NCBI RefSeq assembly: GCF_030272615.1
Contig: NC_081410.1
Location: forward strand, 192,713,619 to 192,777,618
Direction: 5' to 3'
Origin: Cryptomeria japonica
Taxonomy: Eukaryota > Streptophyta > Pinopsida > Cupressales > Cupressaceae
Length of the DNA: 64,000 bases
The translations under genes and the position numbers were made by a program. Of the stretch, positions 57,276 to 64,000 are shown in pieces. Positions within the stretch are counted from its first letter, which is position 1. The number at the start of each line of letters is the position of its first letter. Under the pieces are notes generated by a model. The model was not told the origin of the DNA and did not search any database. It worked only from the letters and a program-made list of their open reading frames with translations.

Positions 57276-58764
57276 ATCAAGGCAATGGAAGAGGAACTTG
57301 ACTAGATAGAAAATAATGGTACGTGGTCTTTAGTACCTAGACCTGAGCATAAAAATGTCATTGGCACCAAATGGGTTTTCAGAAATAAGCTGAATGAGGA
57401 TGGCACAGTGGTAAGAAACAAACTGAGACTGGTGTGTAAAGGATATGCCCAAGAAGAAGGAGAAGACTATGGAGAAACCTTTTCTCTGGTAGCCAGATTG
57501 GAAGAAGTTTGTATGCTTCTTGCATATGCAACTTTCAAGGGATTCAAAGTATATCAAATGGATGTAAAATCTGCATTCCTAAATGGAATACTTGAAGAAG
57601 AGGTGTATATAGAGCAACCAGATGGGTTTTCCCTATCTAGAGATAGTGACATGGTGTGTAGGTTACACAAAGCCTTGTATGGACTAAAGCAGACACCTAG
57701 AGCATGGTATGAACACTTGCACTCCCATCTTGTGAAGATTGGATTTGAAAGAACAGGTGAAGATATCAATATCTACTTGAAATTAGAAGAAGATCAGATT
57801 TTGATCTGTGAAGTATTTGTTGATGATATAATTTTTGGTGGAGATGACAAGATGAGTCATGACTTTGCAGATGAGATGAAGAAGGAAGATGTAACTTATA
57901 GGGGAGATTAAGTTCTTCATTGGACTACAAATTCAACAAATGAAAGATGGAATATTTATCACTCAGTCCAAGTATGTCAAAGAGGTGTTGAAGACCTTTG
58001 GCATGGAAGACAACAAACCAGTTAGTACACCAATGGTGACCGATTGTAAATTATCAAAAGAGGATGACTCGGTGTTGGTAAATGAGAAGGAATACCGATC
58101 AATGATTGGTATGTTGCATTATGTAGTGCATAGTAGACTGGACATTGCACATGTAGTGGGAATTACTACAGGTTTCTAGAAAATCCCAAGAGAATCCCAC
58201 TTGGTACCAGTCAAGCGGATTCTTAGATATCTGAAGGGAACTACTGACTATGGATTATGGTATCCATACAGTAATGATTTCAAACTAAAAGTGTTTATAG
58301 ATGTTGATTGGGCTGGTAATGTGGATGACCAGAAGAGCACAACCGGTGGTGCATTCTTTCTCAGTGATAGACTAGTCTCATGGATGAGTAAAAAGAAGAG
58401 TTGTATCTCTTAGTCTACAGCAAAAGCAAAGTATGTTGCAGCTTTTATGAATTGCACTTAGACAATTTGGATGAAGCATGTGTTAAATGGTTTCAAAGTT
58501 CCTGTATCTAAACCGATGAGTATATTCTGTGACAACACAAGTGCAATTAATATTTCCAAGAATGGGGTTTTGCATGCTAGAACCAAGCACTTTGAGCTTA
58601 AGTATCATTTCTTGAGGGAAAAGGTTCAGAACAAAGAGGCTGTATTGGAACATGTTTCCAATAAGGAGTAGTTAGAAGACATATTCACCAAGGCTCTACC
58701 GAAGGCTACATTTACCTATCTAAGAGGTGAACTAGGGATGTTTTCCCTTCAAGAGGTAGACTAA
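57276..58764 (+). pseudogene. Copia reverse transcriptase and RNase H of element J
   Basis: RVT_2-type reverse transcriptase: NGTWSLVPRPEHKNVIGTKW, LRLVCKGYAQEEGEDYGETF, YQMDVKSAFLNGILEEEVY, CRLHKALYGLKQTPRAWYE, and the catalytic FVDDIIFGGDD box. A frameshift near 57890 precedes IGEIKFFIGLQIQQM. RNase H includes RILRYLKGTTDYGLWY, DVDWAGNVDDQKSTTGG, CDNTSAINISKN, RTKHFELKYHFLRE and LEDIFTKALPKATF. The stop is at 58762-58764. This is the only recognisable polymerase gene in the window. Confidence 0.88.
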
Positions 58765-58991
58765 AGGTGTGTGCTCCACATTAGTCAAGTCTTACATTGA
58801 TATATCTTTTTTCAGGATTGGTGTGTTGAAGGATGCTACTCCTTAGGGGGAGCAACATAGTGGTACATAGATGTGAATGCCTCCACTTTGGCATTGTTGT
58901 CAAAGGGAGAGAAGATGTGAAGCAGAGAAGATATCTGTAGTATTAGGGAGAAGATGTGATGCAGAGAGATATCTTTGTATATTGCCATCAA

Positions 58992-59006
58992 TGTCAAAGG
59001 GGGAGA
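58992..59006 (+). promoter_or_regulatory. Polypurine tract of element J
   Basis: The tract AAAGGGGGAGAT immediately before the 3' LTR (TGTTGGCATATG). Another purine stretch near 58846 (AGGGGGAGCAAC) is earlier in the 3' UTR. Confidence 0.85.
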
Positions 59007-60516
59007 TTGTTGGCATATGTGTAGAGTATGATGACATGATGATATTATATGTTGTCATTGGTGTCAATATGTTGAAAAGTGAACCGGTATATTAAAGTGT
59101 TCCAAGCAATTGACAAGAGAACCGGTATGATGTTGTAAACTGGTATATGTGAAAAAGTGAAGCGGTATGTTTGTCCAAGTGAATCGGCATGTTGGAATGT
59201 GAACCGATATATGGAATGTTGTGTATCAAGGTTTCATATGGTATGACTACCGGTTGGTAGTCTTAGCTTCAAGGTTTCCGGTTGAAGTGTTGCAAGCTTG
59301 TGTGATTCAACCGATGACATTGTGTGATTAGTTAGCATTGTAATGAAGATCAGATCATGTTGCCACGTCAACCTTGTGCGCATGAATAATCTTGCATGAA
59401 GGAGATTGATCCTATCTACCTCAGGAATGTGTGAAGTCTCTGTAAATGGTGGAGAATGCATGATGGGTTATCAGCCTCCAAGAAGCGGTGAAGAACGAAC
59501 GTTGGAGAACATCTTGAAATCTGTTCAAGACTATTGTATTAAATGCAATGTGTTCAATGGTTAGGATTGAATCAATTGAATTTCTTAACCTAAATGTTTA
59601 GGGTTTAGGGTTTATGCTACTGACCTATCTGTTTCCTATAAGGTCGATGTTGTTTTTCATTTTGAGGTTGTTGCCAAATGTTGTGTGTGTGTATCCAAGT
59701 AAAGAGATACATGATTCTTGCCAGACCAGATAAGAGAGTAGATACCTACAGAGTGTGATTACAGAAGGAAGGAACTAAAGCAGATCTGTATTGGCATTGA
59801 GTATTGTTATCAGATCATTGTAATACCTGTTGACCTCTAACCACTTCAACAGTTGGAAAATCCCTTAATAGGGTAGCTTTAACTAGCTTGTTGTAAATCC
59901 TTTAACAGGGTGACTTAAAACCATTGAGTTCTTAAAATCCTCTAACAAGGTAACCTTTAACAAGGTTTAACCCTTAATTGGGTATTTTAGTCATCCCTTA
60001 ACCGGATAATCCCTAGCCAGATCGGTTCCTAACAAAACCTATTGTAAAGTCTTTAACTAGACTAGGCTCCTAACAGAGCGGACTTCAAAAGGGTTCAAAG
60101 AACAGCTTGTGGGTATTCATCCCCACCGTGGTTTTTCCTAGTTGGGTTTCCACATGAAAAATATGTGTGTCATGTGTGATGCTATTTCATGTGATGCTTT
60201 GTTCTTTTCTGTAGAGTGGTAAATCATGTTGAACTAGTAGTCTTTACATTATTATTGATGTATTACTAGTGTATGCATATGGGTGAAGTGGAAATAAGAT
60301 GTTAGATTGTATGGAAAGCTAAGAGTTGCCAATTTATTTCTTTCACATTCTCACCATGTTTAACTGGTAGTAATCTAGTTTAGACCGGTGTAAGAGATTG
60401 TTAGTCAAGTGTACTATTTGCAGTCAAACCAGTTTGTAGAAGTATTTTTGTCTATACTGATTCACCCCTCCGTCTCAGTACCGGTTTGGTACTAACTGTT
60501 CATCATTAATTCATCA
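59007..60516 (+). repeat. 3' LTR of element J
   Basis: 1510 bp, TGTTGGCATATGTG...TTAATTCATCA. It has many CCGGTATG/ACCGGT motifs in the first 300 bases. The part from 59698 on is duplicated at 53873-54690. Confidence 0.87.
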
Positions 60517-60993
60517 AAAACTACCTCATTCTTTTTGTTTTATGTCCATTATCCTTGGGCCTATTCCTCAACTGTGGGATAAATCCTTGCAATAACATGC
60601 TCTCTCTCTATTTCTCTTTTAGTTGTATCCTGCCTTAAATAAATCGCTCTCGATAAGGCGTGCACGATCACTTTAACATGGGGGCATACAGTTCCCTCAT
60701 ATTTTCCTTCTTGATACTCAAAGTTACTTAGTGAACTCGGCTTTGCTATGTAATTTTTGGTATCCTTGCTTTTCATGACTCATAGTGAGGGAAACCTTGC
60801 TACTTGCAGTCATGGTTCTTCCCTCTTGATCTTCCCTTTTACTTTGTTAATTGAAGTTGTAAGATCCTTATTCCAATGGGGGCTTCGTGTATCTTGCCTC
60901 CTTGATGTGGTGAAAATCTTTTCAATTGTGTCTCTTTGTACTTTACTGGTAGTATTGGCATACACTTATACTCTCTCTAAAGTGAGGGCTAAA
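60517..60993 (+). other. 3' untranslated region of element H
   Basis: From about 60720 it matches the element B 3' UTR (1415-1690), ending AAGTGAGGGCTAAA before the LTR. The first 200 bases have no counterpart in element B and may be family variation or foreign sequence. The ORF at 60757-61257 spans UTR and LTR and is not counted as a gene. Confidence 0.6.
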
Positions 60994-61811
60994 TGTAGCG
61001 TCATAAAATTGAGACCTTGCAATTTTCATGCATATTTGGGTCATCATTCAAGCATTGGGTATCTCAAGTCTCCTTTCAAGGCTAGGTGTTGTATTCAAGT
61101 CAAGGATTCAACCATTGAAGTGGAGATGTCTCTTAACATTCAATTCTACATATCCTTTCAAATAACTCTATTAACATTTCAATTGTACACTCTCGAGGTA
61201 AACTACTTCATTCATTTACTTTCATTTACTTGCAAGTACTTTTCATCATTTGGTTAATTCCAAATCCGAGGTTTGACTTGAAGGAAAACCCCTAATCCCA
61301 ATAGCATTTCCTCTCTTTTTTGTGTGTAGGTTGCAGGTGTGTAGTTGTATTTGTAGATTTGGACTTAATTTTCAGAGATGAAAAAATCCTTTTTGACGTG
61401 TGGATTTTTTGAAGGACCATGTGCACTTTCAACATGGTCTAACAACTTTCGCCTGAATTTGCACGAGAGCTTCATCTCGATATTTTACTACTAATTCTAG
61501 GTGCATATCTTCATCCCTCATTTCTATCTCAAGTTATAATCATTTCTTTGTCACATTTGTACTTAGTCTTAAATCGCATAATTCAACCTATCCATTCTAA
61601 AAGAAGGGTTACTTTCACTTTTCAAACTCATTGTCAATTAACTTAGCATTCAATCTCTCTTTATTGAAATTCGATCTAGTGAATTATCCCCCCTCTTTAA
61701 ATGTAATGTGTGTGATAGATTGAGGAGAATCTTTTATGAAACTTTCACTCCTCTTAAGGAGAGAAAATATTTCCCCTTGACTTCTCCATCAACCTTTCTC
61801 ACACCATTACA
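60994..61811 (+). repeat. 3' LTR of element H, with internal deletion
   Basis: 818 bp, TGTAGCGTCATAAAATTG...CACCATTACA. Compared with the 5' LTR it lacks about 310 bp, from just after CATATTTGGGTC to ATTCAAGCATTGGG, which removes the TATA box. The hairpin at 61415-61439 has both arms altered in a compensating way. Confidence 0.85.
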
Positions 61812-61816
61812 CATCT

Positions 61817-64000
61817 CATTTTCCATTTCATAGTTTGTGCTTGTCACAATCATGGCCGACCATATAGGAAGTGGGAATCATTTTCAATCTCGCAATAATT
61901 TGAGAAATGACATCTCCAATAGTCAAGGCTATGAGGTGTCATCATTCATGTCTTCCACTATCAAGTTTTTTAATATTATATAACACCTACCCTTGGTTAT
62001 AAAATTATGCATTTCTTAGTATACCAAAAAAAAAACCTAGTACATTACATATATAAAAATAAAATAAAATAGTCATGTGAACATTTAAAATTCAAAATAA
62101 ATAAAACAATTTATTTAATTGTAAACATATAAATCTATTATACACAAGATAGATTCAAAAAAAATAAATGTAACATGTATTTAATAGATATATTAATTTA
62201 AATTTACTAGATGTAGAAGCAACTATAGGAAAATTCAATGATTAATAAACTTCTTCATTTACATATTATAGCTTGCAAACTCCATTTAAACTTGTAAGTT
62301 CCTCATTAATAACTTTTAATCTCCTCAAAATATAATTTTATGGATATTTAAGCTCCTTTACATAAAATAATTTGTATTGCATGCTACAAACTCCCTATCT
62401 AAATTTTTCAACTTCCTCATAAAGAACTTATAATCTTCCCTACTTCATGTTATCCTATATCATATGTTTAGCATGTATTTTTCTACCACATATTATCAAC
62501 CAATACTATTTTTTAGTGTACCAAACAAAATTACAAAAATGACATGCATAGATAGTGCTTTTGCATGACTATGATACTCTTGATAGCAACACATTTAGTA
62601 AAAATAGAAGCCCCATTTGAAATGTAGAAATCATTCCTAGTCATTGAAAGATTGATGTTGATATTGGTAAAGTTATTTGTTAACATTAGAAAATAAAAAG
62701 CTAATATGTGATGTTAGCATGATATTTTAATTGAAAGATTCAACCAAATTCATTTTATATGCATACCATTCTCCTATTATAAAAATAACCATGCCAACTT
62801 ATAATTTTGTTATAGTTTTGAGATTTTTCCAAGATCAAGGGCACAATGAAAAGTATAAGAGAGAGACAAAAGAACGACAAGAACAAACTGTATTCTCATC
62901 AATATGCAAATGATCAACTGGATTAACCAATACAAATAATATGAGCCTTCTTATATACGCAAGGCCATATGGATGTATGAGCACACAATCATGACATGTG
63001 GCTCAATGAGAAACAAGGGTAGGTAAGAAACACTAGGGGTAGGTAGGAGAAATAATATAATATATCCACAAGAGGTGGATGACCCACCGAATATGGAGTG
63101 TAATAGCAAAATAAGACCACAAAAAGTGGAATTTCTCCTACAAGCTATATCCCTATGTGCACACTTCCCTAAGTGTCTCAAATCCAAACTACAAAGAGAT
63201 GCATTATCCTAAGTTAACTTAAGTAAAGTGTAATAATATCCACAATGAATATTTATTTACACCAACAATAGTCTATTACGTGCATCCAATGTTTTTACTA
63301 GGTTGAGTGTTTTGATCAATGTGGTATCATTCAAGTCACCTAGATTAATTCAACAAACCTTATATGATATATTTTATCACCACAAGTAATAAACACGTGT
63401 TTTCTTTCAATTATGGTAAAATTTAATGTGTTAAATCCTTTGTTGTCTTCTTCCTCTCCCCTATATTTTGAAGAACTCTATTTCCATCACCATGTCTCCA
63501 TTTCTTTATTATGCCTTATTTCACATGCTATACTCATATTTTGGTACCACATGTTGTTTTCATGTTGTTATCATCATAAGGGTTGATCCTCTATTTGATA
63601 ATTTTGATCCCTTTATGGTCGTTGGTCATCCTTGCAACATATGCTCCAAGTTTGTGGTGGGTGCTTGTATTGCTATACATGTATTCTATGATCCTACGAT
63701 GACTTGCACATTTTTTGTCAAATATTTTACTCTAAAATTAATGTGGTTGTCATGTTTCATCCTATGGTAATTCTCCTTCATCTTCATAGTGTACCCCTTA
63801 CCTACAATGACCCATCTATAATTTATTGTGTAATTTTGATTGTGTGATGACATGTCATGTAATGCCTACCAAAATACCCTAGAGAAATACACTAACATGC
63901 AAAATAGAGATAATAATTTTATTTCTTAAACATCATATAAACTAATGCAGCATACATAATCAACTACTCATATGAATTTAAAATGACAACAATTACACAT
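61817..64000. other. Unassigned AT-rich region
   Basis: No clear gene. A short reading frame at 61851-61985 (MADHIGSGNHFQS) has a diverged copy at 44662-44700 (MVGHIESGNHFTS), the two arms of the tandem repeat into which element H inserted. It is too short to name. Beyond it I see AT-rich sequence with no LTR boundary. Short ORFs (for example 63468-63770) lack recognisable motifs. Confidence 0.4.

Larger units (their letters stand above)
53873..60516 (+). mobile_element. Element J: Copia retrotransposon with truncated 5' LTR
   Basis: Copia order of domains: gag, protease, integrase, reverse transcriptase, RNase H. The 3' LTR (59007-60516) is 1510 bp, but only its last 818 bp is present at the 5' side (53873-54690), so the first 690 bp of the 5' LTR is lost. 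A primer site and a polypurine tract fix the orientation. The element sits in the tail of element H. The host sequence expected after the junction does not resume at once at 60517, so a deletion accompanied the truncation. It is decayed: at least nine stops and three frameshifts. Confidence 0.85.
44701..61811 (+). mobile_element. Element H: plus-strand copy of the element B family with two nested insertions
   Basis: Starts TGTAGAATTATAAAATTG and ends CACCATTACA, with a perfect duplication, CATCT, at 44696-44700 and 61812-61816. Nested insertions are T (45223-49152, in the 5' LTR) and J (53873-60516, in the coding tail). Without them it has a 5' LTR of about 1141 bp, a primer site, an AT-rich leader, gag, protease, a proline-rich tail, a 3' UTR and an 818-bp 3' LTR. 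Like element B it contains no polymerase or integrase of its own; the pol present belongs to J. Part of the host tail next to J is missing. Confidence 0.87.

Noticed and set aside
55811-58764. Treating this pol as belonging to element H
   Set aside because: It lies between the LTRs of Copia element J and has Copia domain order (integrase before reverse transcriptase), while H is Gypsy-like by its gag.
60757-61257. ORF of 166 codons as a separate gene
   Set aside because: It crosses the 3' UTR and LTR boundary of element H and is not open in element B.
1-64000. tRNA, rRNA or riboswitch genes
   Set aside because: No cloverleaf with A and B boxes or conserved rRNA segment was seen; the only tRNA-like matches are primer-binding sites.

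Overview
The window looks like intergenic DNA from a large, AT-rich plant nuclear genome. It holds nested LTR retrotransposons of Gypsy and Copia type, solo LTRs, LINE copies and one small MITE. I found no intact host gene, no rRNA or tRNA gene, and no bacterial or viral operon. The density of old nested elements with 1-4 kb LTRs would suit a gymnosperm, but this is an impression and not a diagnosis. Nearly every coding region carries stops or frameshifts, so most calls are pseudogenes or remnants.

Left cluster (1-19712, minus strand). Three levels of insertion are readable from target-site duplications (TSDs). Element A, a Gypsy-like element with its 5' LTR at 18567-19712, was split inside gag by element B (233-15610, TSD GTGTT at both ends). 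Element B belongs to a related family that encodes only gag, a protease and a proline-rich tail. Element B was in turn split by element C (2626-10620, TSD GAAGG/AAAGG). Element C has LTRs, an initiator-Met-type primer site and a polypurine tract. It has no recognisable reverse transcriptase or integrase. It carries a gag with a zinc-knuckle array and a frame of about 1127 codons of unknown function.

Middle (19713-44700). Element D (20523-32234) is a gutted Gypsy-type element with LTRs of about 3 kb. Its 5' LTR contains a 164-bp MITE whose empty site survives in the 3' LTR. Its gag is split by solo LTR S1, which is itself split by a 5'-truncated LINE copy, L1, with a 20-bp TSD. Next come a Copia remnant that has lost its reverse transcriptase in frame (33975-36114) and a second LINE, L2 (about 38725-42258). 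L2 retains the end of an RNase H domain followed by an extra long ORF, and is split by solo LTR S2. L1 and L2 share the extra ORF and a 3' terminal hairpin. A cluster of three short inverted repeats lies at 43197-43443.

Right cluster (44701-61811, plus strand). Element H is a second, full-span copy of the element B family (TSD CATCT). Its 5' LTR is split by T, a 3.9-kb solo-LTR-like insertion (TSD TGAGG). Its coding tail is split by J, a Copia element at 53873-60516 that has gag, protease, integrase, reverse transcriptase and RNase H but a truncated 5' LTR. The last 2.2 kb is AT-rich and unassigned.

The points most worth following up are the non-autonomous LTR families that lack pol, the long unknown ORF in element C, the LINE-linked extra ORF, and the repeated hairpin motif in the untranslated leaders of A, B and H.
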